From Trichaptum fuscoviolaceum (Eukaryota; Basidiomycota; Agaricomycetes; Hymenochaetales; Trichaptaceae): a stretch of 64,000 nucleotides of DNA. Numbering within the stretch: the first letter of the stretch is position 1; each line of letters begins with the position of its first letter. Location: the NCBI GenBank assembly GCA_910574455.1, contig CAJSYZ010000001.1:3579424-3643423 (forward strand), given 5' to 3'. The notes under the pieces were generated by a model. It had not been told where the DNA came from. It ran no database searches and saw only the letters and a program-made list of their open reading frames with translations. Below, piece by piece: positions 24,240 through 34,411 of this stretch. A program made the translations under genes and the position numbers.

Positions 24240-25900
24240 TGCTCCTCTCAACTCCTATAGTAGTAATTAGTGGAGCTCTTTTCTTATTCTCATGCGATGG
24301 TGTTGCGTATTCGTACGTTTGTTTCCTGCTCTGTGTTTGATGGCCTTTGGCGTGCGCTTTATGTGGTAGTACATGATGTATGACTTGAGGAAATGGGAAT
24401 GATATTGCAAGTGTGGTTTCCATCCGTGAACTTGAAGTATACTGCTAGCTAGTAGCCAGTGATAACTTGAACTTGTACTTGTTCTAGTGACATGATTCGC
24501 GACTTGGACTCGGACAGTTGGAGGATCGTCTTCCCTCGGCGGATGGGCCCTGATTTGAAGTTTATGGGGAATTATTGCTTATTACTTCAAGATGAAGCCA
24601 CTTGAACTTCAGGCTGTATAATCATGGTCTTGAATCATTGTATGCGTAACAACGTTGGAAGTTAAACTTGAAGGGGACACGGAAAGTTCAAGTTGCGGAG
24701 TCATACGACTCAGCCTCCAAGTCGGATCATGATGCATTGCCATCGTTCAAGTTGAAGCTCAGGCTGCCACTGCCAGTGGCAGTGGACTCTGACCCTCCTC
24801 AGGCTCCGGTACCGAACTACCACCATGTTCGAGTAATACTGCTATAGTAGTGGGTTTATCATAAGATACATTTCTGCAAATACTGTGAGATATATATATT
24901 GTAGACGATGCACGAAGAGGCAGCATGAAGATGGTTTACGGCATAAAGGAAATAGGGATAGATATGTACGAGGTCTGTACAACTTGAAGGATGGGGAACG
25001 GCGAAGAAAGAACTTGAAGGACCTCCTGAAGACTCGGAGAAACATGAAATAGAGTGGATAGAAAAGGTGAGTAAATATGAATGCAATCCAAGGAACCACA
25101 ACTCATATGTACCATCATGATGATAGGCTTCGTACTACATACTATTTCAGTGCACGCGACATCATCTCTGCTGGTCCTGGCACTGACAAACGTCAGCCTG
25201 AGCAGCTTCGTTTTCGAACTTGTTGAAGCTACAGCCTGCCAGTGACTACTTAATTTGTCACACGTTACCCCTCATGAACTTGAAGGACAGAAGGGTGTTA
25301 AAGCACTTTACCATCACATTTGAGGTCTCAAGAACTGCATAGTGATAGAAGTATGGATATCATATAAGTTTTTGAGATAATATCGAGAAAATGAGGCAGG
25401 AAAAAGTGAACAAGAGCATAGATTTTAGCTCAGCCTGCTGCCACTGCACTGGCAGTGGCAGCCTTGGTGCCAGTGCCAGTGAGCGCACAGCCAAAATCAT
25501 AGGAAGGTATCCTGTGACTGCCAGTGTCACTTCACTGCCAGTGGCAAGTTGAGTCACCGCTTTTTACACCCACCTCAGGCTGTATTGTTGAACTTGTACT
25601 TCCTCCACCGTTTTCCTCGAGGAAGCCCAAGAAACCTACGGCGACGTGGGCGAACTACACAACCTCGCTATCGCTCGGAATTACAGGCCCAGACGAGGAA
25701 CGAAATTACCTGAGCTCGAACGTTGAAAGACTCAGTGTTTAGTAGGCGATTGGAAAGTTGTCGCACCACCCCCCTCCGCGGTTCCCCGGTCACTCAAAAG
25801 AAGGCGTGCTTTAAGGCGGACAGCCGCAGACTCGGACCCAAGAGGCGAAGATAGAAAGTGTGGTGGACGAGGAGGAGTGCTAGCCTGAGTGGGCTTGAAA
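24240..25900. repeat. Repeat-word region downstream of the protease-like gene, no gene supported
   Basis: Scattered AACTTGAAGT, CACTGGCAGTGGCAG, CTCAGGCT and GACTCGGA words at about 24420-24850, 25180-25270 and 25420-25600. Open frames here are short and without family features. Confidence 0.5.
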
Positions 25901-25914
25901 CAGTTTGAATGTGT

Positions 25915-26283
25915 CTCGATCTCTTGAAATTTCGTGAGTTCCTTCTTTCCGTTACCGATTCCGAGTCCTTGGAAATCAGGTATCACGAAGTTTTTAAATG
26001 TTTCTTCAGAGAAATGAAGACAGCTTCAAAATGACTGTGACTCGATCTCTTAAAATTTCGTGAGTTCCTTTTTTCCGTCTCCTCGGAAATCAAATATCAC
26101 AAAGTCTTCACAATGCTTCTTCAGAGAAATGAAGACAGCTTCAAGATGACTGTGACTCGATCTCTTAAAATTTTGTGAGTTCTTTTTTCCGGATCAACTT
26201 CGGAAATCAGATATAACAAAGTCTCCCAATGCTTCTTCAGAGTAATGAAATCAAGAAGACGACTTCAAGATGAACTTTACTTG
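25915..26283. repeat. Three tandem copies of a roughly 115-126 bp unit
   Basis: Units start at 25915, 26041 and 26156 with CTCGATCTCTT(G/A)AAATTT. Each contains GTGAGTTC, a T-run with CCG, CGGAAATCA, TATCACAAAGT-like sequence, TTCTTCAGAGAAATGAA and GACTTCAAGATGA-like sequence. Similarity falls toward the third copy. Confidence 0.85.
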
Positions 26284-26394
26284 ATTTCGTACTAAAGCGG
26301 ATTTATTCTCTTCCATCAGAATCAGAGCGCTGCGCAGTGTGACTCGGACTCGCAGGCGGTGGGCGGTGAGCGCTCTTTCGAATAATCCAGAAGA

Positions 26395-26679
26395 ATGGTT
26401 CAAACAGCTTCAAGTTATAAAAGGAGGACAAAATATCTCTTTGCTAAATATCCTATGCTCGCGCGATCATTAACTGTCATGCTACTCAACATTATAACCT
26501 TTATCCTGCGCTTCATAGCAGCATTTATGTCTAATTGCGGAGTCCGAGTCGGAGGAAGGCGCGAGTTGGACGAAGAGGACGCGATTGACAAAGGTGATTC
26601 AAGCCGTTTACTATCTCAGTACAGAATGAAAGCTGACCCTTTGTTTCCTACAGTATACGATAGACTCGGAGAATTCTGA
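26395..26679 (+). CDS. Possible small protein, 94 residues, with a hydrophobic segment
   Basis: ATG at 26395 (MVQTASSYKRRTKYLFAKY). A hydrophobic stretch SLTVMLLNIITFILRFIAAF could span a membrane; the C-terminal half is charged and ends YDRLGEF. It lies near the right end of the element, after the tandem repeats. No homologue recognised; it might equally be a chance frame or the exon of a decayed gene. Confidence 0.25.
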   Translation: MVQTASSYKRRTKYLFAKYPMLARSLTVMLLNIITFILRFIAAFMSNCGVRVGGRRELDEEDAIDKGDSSRLLSQYRMKADPLFPTVYDRLGEF

Positions 26680-27331
26680 CGCTACTAGTGGCAGCGTCGG
26701 TTGTTATGAGAGGTGTGAGGTTCGTTCAAAAAATGCTAGGGTATGTATAACTTCCTGCCTCAGCACTGTTTATTCACTTACAAGTAGTCTACCATCTTCC
26801 AGTCTCTCTCTATGATTCAGGGCTTGACTTTTCAAAATTTCCACAACAACTTAAATCGACACAGGCATGACTCAGGCTAGTACTACTCTAGTAGAAGTAG
26901 TAGCGGTGCTCCTTCAAGTGCAAATTGTTTTCTCGCTTCCACCAGAACAAACATTTTACTTTACTATGAAAGATTAGAAATATCATATTGCTGGCATGTG
27001 TTTATCAGATATAATATGTATTCAAGTTGGTAAGTGCAATGATACACAGCATCAAAGTTGAGTGATGACATCCAATTTGGAGAACTTCCGTTTCGAAACT
27101 GATGCACTTATGTTGCACTTACCATTGCACTTGAACTGCCCACTGGCATGCCGGTGCTTAAACCTCACTTAATCCTGGCTTGCCGCCTGATGTACAATTC
27201 CCCTCCTTTTGCACTGATTTTATCCTGAAACGCCGTGTTTTAAGGCCATCAGGCAGCCAGACAACCCTTCAGGCAGGCGTGGCAGCGCTTCGACCCATTT
27301 AAGAAAGCTTCAGGGCGCGCCAGGACGCGCC

Positions 27332-27364
27332 AGTCGCCGTAAGCAAAAGGAAGTTTCCCTGATG
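27332..27364 (-). repeat. Right terminal inverted repeat of the giant element
   Basis: On the plus strand it ends GTTTCCCTGATG; its reverse complement starts CATCAGGGAAACTTC and contains TTTTGCTTACGGC, matching the left arm at 3804. It ends 163 bp before the NFS1 start codon. Confidence 0.75.
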
Positions 27365-27527
27365 TCAGGCTGTGTCCGGCGTGTGGACTTCGCTTATGTG
27401 AGCACGAGTACTCTGCTCCAAAACCCGCGTCTTGTCGGCATCGGGTGCTGACAGCGTCGACAACTCTCCGGCGCTGCATACTTCGCACTCCCACCTTTTC
27501 TTTTCATCACCACCATCTTTGCTCGAA

Positions 27528-29573
27528 ATGCTGTCGAGAGTAGCAAGAGCTTCGATAAGGCGACCACCAGCCCGTAATGCGTGCCGATGCGTTTCCAAGA
27601 GGACGTTTGTCCAACCTACGAGCGCGGATAGAGCGAGCATTGTGGACATACCTGCTGAGTATGACGATGGTCACTTCTCGCCACGCTCTGGTATGCTCGA
27701 CTTTGTCTTATTTCGCCTCGTAAAATTGCTGATTAAAATCGCGGGACTCTCAGATATGTTCGGATTCAAAATAGAAGTTCCCAAGCGCGAAGGATCGCTC
27801 AAGGACAAGACACGAGCAATTTACCTGGACATGCAGGTACGAAGGGCATTATAGTATCTTGCTCTGCTTTCTTACGTCGTACAGGCCACGACTCCTATGG
27901 ATCCAAGAGTCTTGGATGCAATGCTTCCTTTTTATACCGACCAGTTTGGGAATCCTCATAGCCGCACACATTCGTATGGGTGGGAAGCTGAGAAGGGAGT
28001 GGAGGAAGCACGTAAAGTAAGTTGGTGAGCTTCGCGCTGGGTGTGGAATCAGATACTGAGCTGTACTGTAACAGAATGTCGCAGATCTTATCGGTGCAGA
28101 GCCAAAAGACATCGTTTTCACATCCGGTGCCACGGAGACAAATAATATGGCCATCAAAGGCATTGCTCATTTTTACAAGGACAAGAAGAAGCACATAATA
28201 ACAACACAGACTGTACGGCCTTTCATGAACTTGAGCCAATGCCATATCAATTAACTGGTTCACAGGAACACAAGTGTGTACTTGATTCATGTCGAAAGCT
28301 ACAGGAGGAAGGTTTCGAAGTGACCTATCTCCCTGTGCAGTCGAACGGCATCATCTCGCTAGAGGAACTCGAGGCAGCAATTCGACCAGATACATCCTTA
28401 GTATCGGTTATGACTGTTAACAATGAGACTGGGGTCATACAGCCGATCAAGGAGATTGGGGCCATCGTCCGTAAACATCGTGGAGTTTACTTTCATACAG
28501 ATGCAGCACAGGCAGCTGGAAAGATCCCGCTTGATGTTAACGACATGAACGTAGATCTCTTGAGTATATCTGGTCATAAGCTATACGGACCTAAAGGTGT
28601 GGGTGCGGCGTACGTGCGGAGGCGACCTCGAGTGCGTTTGGAGCCCATCATCAGCGGCGGTGGTCAGGAGCGCGGTTTGCGAAGTGGTACCTTAGCCACT
28701 CCTTTGATTGTAGGACTTGGCGAGGCTGCAAGGATATGCCAACAAGAGATGGCGGTGAGTCGAAATGTCTTTGCATTGAGCAATCCATGATCCGTGATGA
28801 AGCGCTGCACCTATTGCTATGATTGAGTCGGGTGGTCTGTTCCAGGAGCCCTGGGCTCTTAGTTACAAACGACCAGCCCGACGAGGATCAGCCGTGCAGG
28901 GGTACTGAGTTCCTCTGTATTGTCTGTCACACTAATCGTGAAAGATGAATTGATTCATTGACATTAGAGGGATCATGCACGAATATCTGCTTTATCAAGG
29001 CGTCTTATTGATAGCATTAACGAGCGTGTTTCCCACGTTGTGCGCAATGGCGACGTTAATGGCTATCCTGGATGTGTCAACCTGAGCTTCGCATATGTGG
29101 AAGGAGAGTCTTTGTTAATGGCGTTAAAGGTGCGTTTCCTCTGTTCCCGAATGCATCAGCACCTGTAATGACGAATCTAAACTTAAATTTCAGGACATAG
29201 CGCTGTCTTCAGGAAGCGCGTGTACATCTGCATCGCTAGAGCCGTCATACGTACTCCGAGCACTGGGTGAGTTTCGACTTTGTTGTAGCGTCGAGCTGTG
29301 TCTCAATGCTGCTTGTATCAGGTGCCGCTGAGGACATGGCGCATTCATCTCTGCGGTTTGGAATTGGGCGATTTACAACGGAAGCCGAAATTGATTACGT
29401 TGTTGAAAAAATATCTGCGACGGTGCAGAAACTCCGTGACATGAGGTATATCTTTCGCTTTGGTTTTGAACGTTTTCGTCGGAGATACTGACTTGATTCA
29501 TGTAAACAGCCCATTGTGGGAGATGGTTCAGGAGGGGATTGATATCAGTTCGATTGATTGGTCGCAGCATTAA
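27528..29573 (+). CDS. NFS1: Cysteine desulfurase, mitochondrial (NFS1)
   Basis: PLP enzyme converting cysteine to alanine and delivering persulfide sulfur to the iron-sulfur scaffold in the mitochondrial matrix. ATG at 27528 gives an Arg-rich presequence ([20 protein letters not shown]). Family motifs: [55 protein letters not shown], the PLP lysine in [12 protein letters not shown], and the mobile catalytic-cysteine loop [17 protein letters not shown]. Eight exons: 27528-27836, 27885-28016, 28075-28212, 28266-28754, 28968-29129, 29194-29266, 29322-29445, 29510-29573. Intron 4 (213 bp) is much longer than the rest. Ends SSIDWSQH. Intact by sequence. The giant element ends just upstream, so part of the promoter may derive from it. 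Confidence 0.96.
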
Positions 29574-30131
29574 TCTCATGTTTCCGATGTCAGTGCGGTG
29601 TCAGGACTCGTGTGTATATGGACGCGGTGAATCCGCATCGTAGGCTCTCATTAATCATGCGATTTGCAATTGTATCAATTGGCGCTCTCTAATCTACCAA
29701 CTTCTGCCACTTCGCGCCCGTACTTCGTTGTACTTGTATTATAATCTAACCCACATGCTATGCAATTTTCGTGCCCCTTGATCTATAGTACATTCATACA
29801 TCACGCTAAAGATATAATAATCTTGTTTTACGAGCAAAGCGCTCCTGGCGGTTAGTATCATTTCATTATGTTGGGAAGGTAAGTCCTTTCCAATCAAGAC
29901 TGATGGACACTACCACAGTTATAATTCTGTCCGTGGAATCATGTATTCAGTTCACAAGTCTAGTTTAGTGTAAAATAATAAGTTTTGTTGGCTCATGCAA
30001 AATAATGAGATGATCACATGCCCGTGATACCAAGCAAGTACAAACTCACATTGAAACTCCGCGACACTGGTTAAGGAACTCCAGCGCAGCGTTCCCACTC
30101 TACCCCATACTCCTAACTTCCAACAACAACG
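29574..30131. other. Intergenic, no gene supported
   Basis: AT-rich spacer between NFS1 and the SR-protein gene; it should hold the NFS1 3' end and the promoter of the next gene. Nothing further recognised. Confidence 0.4.
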
Positions 30132-31324
30132 ATGGCTCGTCGTCTTTATCTCGGAAGTGAGTGAGCTTACATATGTGGGATTGTCGTCCATTGATATCAA
30201 TTCGGGACTGCAGGACTCCCGACGGATGCTCGCAACGAGGATGTGTCCAAGATGTTCGACGGCTTTGGCAAAATCGTCGATGTCCGCGTCATGACTGGTC
30301 AGTAAGAACATTGACTACCCATTTCTTTTCTCATACCCGTACAGGCTTCGGCTTTGTCGAGTTCGAAAGCAGCAGAGTGCGTATTTACTTTTAGTTTTCT
30401 GTTGGTCGTTTCGGTTGGCTCAATTTCGTCCTTGGGATTAGGATGCTGAAGAGGCTGTCCATCAATTCAATGGGAAAAACTTCATGGGCAACAAGTACTA
30501 AGCTTCTGTTTCTCATACTCAATATATTCGCTTACTCCGCTTTAGCATCGTCGTAGAATTCGCTAAGGAAAGCCGGAGCCGTAGGCCTGACTACGAATCC
30601 CGTGACAGACCCCCACCACGTAAACGCCCAGCGGCTATCAGGCTCGCTGTTGATGGGGTGTCGCGCGACACAAGCTGGCAGGTTAGCTGCACCACGCCAT
30701 AGATCTATTAGTAGCAACTGACTATGTGGATCAGGACTTGAAAGATTTCGGTCGTGAAGCTGGTATGGTGTCATTCGCTGATATTGATCGCGATGTGCCT
30801 GGCCGAGGGTAAGTGAAATATTTTAAAAGATATCTTCAAAAATCAGAAATCTTATTCCGAGTAGAATTTTGGAATACACCTCTCGCGAGGATGCGGACAC
30901 CGCCGTTAAAACTTTAGATGGTAAGGAGCTTCGTGGACAGCCGGTCCGCGTGTCCATCGCCGAAGAAGTAAGTTGCATAGGTTAGTTGTGTCAAGTTTTA
31001 CTCATTGTCTTTCAGCAACGCGGCGGGCCCGATAATTATCGTCGTGATGATCGCAGGGACCGCTATGATCATGACGATAGAGATGATCGTTATAGGGATG
31101 ATCGTCACAGGGACGACCGTAGGCGTGGTCGCTCTGGCTCTCCACCATCGCGTAGGGATGATCGCGCAAGGTCTCCGCGCAGGGATTACGATGACCGAAG
31201 GTCTGGTCGGGAGGACCGGGAGCCTTACGAAAGGCGGAGAGATGACAGGCGTCGTGATGATCGCTATGAAGAGAGACCCGCAAGGGCTGCAAATGGAGAT
31301 GGAGGAGCCCCTGGTCGCTTCTGA
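30132..31324 (+). CDS. SR-type splicing factor with two RRMs (Srp2/SRSF-like)
   Basis: RNA-binding factor for pre-mRNA splicing in the nucleus. Exons: 30132-30156, 30214-30297, 30345-30376, 30442-30494, 30546-30681, 30735-30808, 30865-30967, 31016-31324. RRM1 starts MARRLYLGRLPTDARNED with GFGFVEFES as RNP1. The second RRM carries the SWQDLKD signature that marks the pseudo-RRM of SRSF1-like SR proteins, and ends ELRGQPVRVSIAEE. The tail is Arg-Asp/Arg-Ser rich (RRDDRRDRYDHDDRDDRYRD onward) and ends GGAPGRF. RD repeats dominate over RS, so phospho-control may be weaker than in animal SR proteins; that is inference. Start chosen because it gives the RNP2 motif directly. Confidence 0.92.
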
Positions 31325-32074
31325 GTGTGGTTTTGAGCGTAGGCGACGGCGAATGTTCCTTCAAAGGACGAAAACAGGATTACCTTTATGACTTCCTTTG
31401 GCTTCGTGATTCTCTTCCGTTGACTGCGGCATGGTTCGATAATGGCGCGACCCGACTTCGGGACCTGTATTACTCGTTTGGACAATCTGTCTTAGGACCG
31501 TCGCTTTAGGCCTCGTTTTCCATTAGGTTCCTTTGGTACAGTGTGTGTCCGCACTTCAGCCACCAAGATGAGCTATTCCTGTCCACGGTTAGGTTTGCGA
31601 TAGGAACGTGTGGCCGCCAGCACTTTGGAATGTCCAACAATACCTTCAATTCGGGTTCTACGGAGCTGCAGGTAGTTCCGAGCTTACTGCTCCGCTGCGA
31701 GTCTATATGCCTTCAGTTACTGGAGAACAATTCAGCGGGCAGTCCAGTCTCGAATAACGAAGTCACGTGTGACATTGTGTTTTGTCACACACGTCACCTG
31801 GGAATGGCGACCTTTTGCGTTCGCACGGCACTCAACTGAGATCAGAACAGTCACCACTTTTGCGTGGTTCTCCATTCCAAATCTTACAAATTAATACTGA
31901 TGTTTATTTCGCTCACAGGTTCACTCTTCTTCGTGGCCAAGGATCTCTTGATCTTCGGGAATTTCCGCATAGCCATGGAGATCTTAAGGGTTAAATAGAA
32001 AACCGGTGTACATAACATAAAAATTGCAATGGTGTTGATTTGTATATGTTCACATTCGCAAGGTTGATAGCGAG
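31325..32074. other. Convergent intergenic region
   Basis: Lies between the 3' ends of the SR-protein and cofactor E genes. Should contain both 3' UTRs; no coding pattern supported. Confidence 0.4.
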
Positions 32075-34177
32075 TCAGAAAGCGTCACCGGCATACACGA
32101 GTATTCGAGAGCCTTCTTCCAAACCCCACCATGATACCTCTTGCGTCCCCGGTTCGAAGTCCATGTCGGATAAGGAATCATCATCCATCAGCATCCAGGC
32201 GTGGACCTTATGCACTCCATTTGCTTGATTAGGAGGAAGCTTAAGAAGTTTTATCAGGCGTAGTCGGAACACTTTCATGGCCATTGTTGGGAGGACCCGT
32301 AGCTGCAGAGGCTGTGAGAAATGGCCAAGATCCATCGATGTCTTTGGATTTGCTCCCCCTTCTTGTCCCAGCATCGGAGGGGAACTACACCGATACACGA
32401 ATACACCTTAATGTTGCCGTCAATATAATACAAATAGCTACATGGATGAGTCAGAGACATACTGATGAGTCGACTTGCCAGTGTATCACGTTTGGGTGTG
32501 CTCCTGGCTCTCTCGGGAGCACCGTGTTCTAATGTTATTTAATGGGCAAAAGAGTCACTTTTCTGAGTTAACCAATATACCCACTGCCACATAATTCTTT
32601 CCACCGTGGGTGGTGTTTCAATATCTCCTCGTCCGAGCTAAATTTACTAAGGGCAATCTGGGACAGGTAGAAGATTTCACTGTCCGTGCGTTCCTTTGGT
32701 GATATCTGCGATATGCCCCTGTTCGATGGACTTCAACGGGAGACTAACACCGGTATAGCAACTCACCGAGGTTCCATTGAGCACGGTTAGCGACGGCATT
32801 CTTGCGAGCGTCAGTTGTCGAAAATCTTTGGACCCTGGAGAAGTTCGTTCATGATCGGACATTCACAGATGAAAATGCAGAGACATGCCTGTTACTAGGG
32901 GATTGCCATTGATGTTCAGCGTCTCGAGGCCGGGGAACCACATGGCAAGGGCATCGACATCGCCCCAGTTTGATAGAAGGTTATCTTGGAGCCCAAGGTG
33001 CCTTAGATGGCGAATCGGACGCTCAACCAGTGTAGATATGCTTGTCAAACGATTCGATGTGAGTACAAGACGCCCCAGCCTAACGTATAAAAAAGATGTG
33101 TTAGTAAGGTGTAGGGTCGACAATTATGCAGTGAACACTGTATTTGACGTTTTGAAAGGCATAATCGCCATCATGATATCTCTCCATTCTTCCAGAGCGT
33201 TACCGTCGAAGTTCAACGTCTCAAGTACCGTTTTAGAAATCAACGAAGTCTGCCCGTCATCGCTTCCTAGTTTTCTCATATCGTTGTATCCCAGTTCCAA
33301 GTAGCGTAGGTTGGGCATAGCAGGCATGAGAGCGATCATATTGAGCCAGGAGATTGATGTTTGGTTGAGTCGGAGTTCTGTAAGTGATAAAAATGCTGAA
33401 GAAATTCCATCTGTTTGAATCAATGGCGTGAAGCGGTTCCGACTTGAGACGATCGGTTCTTAGCATAGGGCAATGCAGAACAGCAAGGGAGAGGCTCGCA
33501 CTTGAGGCTCAGTGTCTCGAGCTTAGGAAGCTCGACCGTTATCAGAGCAACCACTTCCCATGAGGGCAGCAGGCTATCTGAGAGGTCCAGGCAGCGCACA
33601 TCTATGGGCATGGTCTATTCGTTATCCACGACCAGAACCTGTTAGGCGCTTACTAGGGCAAGTCCTGTGTATGGTCCCCGGTGGATCGGCGTATGCGACG
33701 CCTTCGGAATCGAGACTAATGTCACGCAGATGCTCGACCTTCGCAAACTTCTCCCGTACCTTATTCATACCAACGGCTTCTACCTCGATGGCTCCTTTAC
33801 TGGACCCTAAGATTACGGTCTCCTTTTCTCCGGACGTGGGAGCAATCTCAACATATTTTGAAATGAGTGCATTCAGAAATGACTGTCCGTAGCATATTGC
33901 CGCAGTAGGCCGAATGAAAGATCCAGAACCTGGTAGTCTGCCAAAGACATGAGTTATTTCCAGAAAAAGTGATTTGAACTAACGAGCAGTCGAAGTATCT
34001 TCTTCCGTCTTTTTCACCACTGTGTTTTCCTCTAGATGGCTCATCCCATTCAACTCCTAGCCAGATGCCCTGAGCACCGTGCACTTGACCAACGTATCTG
34101 ACTGTTCCCCGGTTTCCATGTACAGATATTCGTTGCCCTACCGAGGCCTTTTCCATGGCCTTCTCCTCCATATCCAT
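32075..34177 (-). CDS. Tubulin-specific chaperone E (TBCE/Pac2 homologue)
   Basis: Cofactor E helps fold alpha-tubulin and assemble the tubulin dimer in the cytosol. ATG at 34177 (MDMEEKAMEK). CAP-Gly domain: RISVHGNRGTVRYVGQVHG, IWLGVEWDEPSRGKHSG, GRRYFDC. It is followed by PTSGEKETVILGSSKGAIEV, then leucine-rich repeats (LDLSDSLLPSWEVV, LPKLETLSLK, LTELRLNQTSISWLNMI, MPNLRYLELGYNDM, LETLNFDGNALEEW, LRHLGLQDNLLSNWGDVDAL, LETLNINGNPLVT). The C-terminal ubiquitin-like domain runs MKVFRLRLIKLLKLPPNQ to GSRILVYAGDAF. Domain order CAP-Gly, LRR, UBL is the family's. Several introns; exact borders not all set. Divergent from the hydrolase gene, with 234 bp between the start codons. Confidence 0.9.
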
Positions 34178-34411
34178 AGACTTCGAAGAAGAAGAGGTGT
34201 ATCGAAATACAGAAAGGAAAATATGACCGTATCCGTATGAAAAGAGAAATATTGACGCGTGCGGCGCTTTTTGTGCAGGTGCTTCAAGTGACCGGCGGGA
34301 ACGCGGACGCGTCGGCTCTCCGGGACCCATCCTGAACCTACACCATCCGCAGCTACCGAGCGCAACGTTTTGTGTATGAGAACAAGTCCCCCTTAGTCAA
34401 GGCCGTCCTCT

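Larger units (their letters stand above)
3804..27364. mobile_element. Putative giant Plavaka-type DNA transposon, about 23.6 kb, multi-gene
   Basis: Bounded by inverted terminal repeats: CATCAGGGAATCTTC with TTTTGCTTACGGCTACT at 3804-3837, and the reverse complement of CATCAGGGAAACTTC with TTTTGCTTACGGCGACT at 27332-27364. Flanks allow a 2-bp target duplication: AT if the repeat starts at CAGGG, TC if it starts at CATCAGGG. Inside are a Plavaka transposase (9337-13313), a minus-strand coiled-coil gene (4443-8747), a minus-strand unknown (14587-16453), a plus-strand coiled-coil/Gly-Lys gene (17791-20905), a trypsin-like protease homologue (21517-24236) and a small ORF (26395). The same repeated words fill the intergenic gaps from about 7.4 to 27.2 kb. 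Household genes lie outside on both sides. CMC-superfamily elements have short target duplications, which fits. Alternative: several nested smaller elements, or an older element that collected insertions. The terminal repeats are seen directly; the unity of the interior is inference. Confidence 0.68.

Noticed and set aside
7440..27170. CRISPR array
   Set aside because: The repeated words are short, irregularly spaced and in both orientations, in a eukaryotic genome without cas genes.
3804..27364. Zisupton/KDZ-type element
   Set aside because: The transposase motifs match Plavaka (C2H2 finger, GSDKT, FTNDFPRADI), and the flanks do not show an 8-bp duplication.
28755..28967. Missing exon in the long NFS1 intron
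   Set aside because: The exons on both sides join directly to give the family pattern [14 protein letters not shown], so no extra exon is needed.
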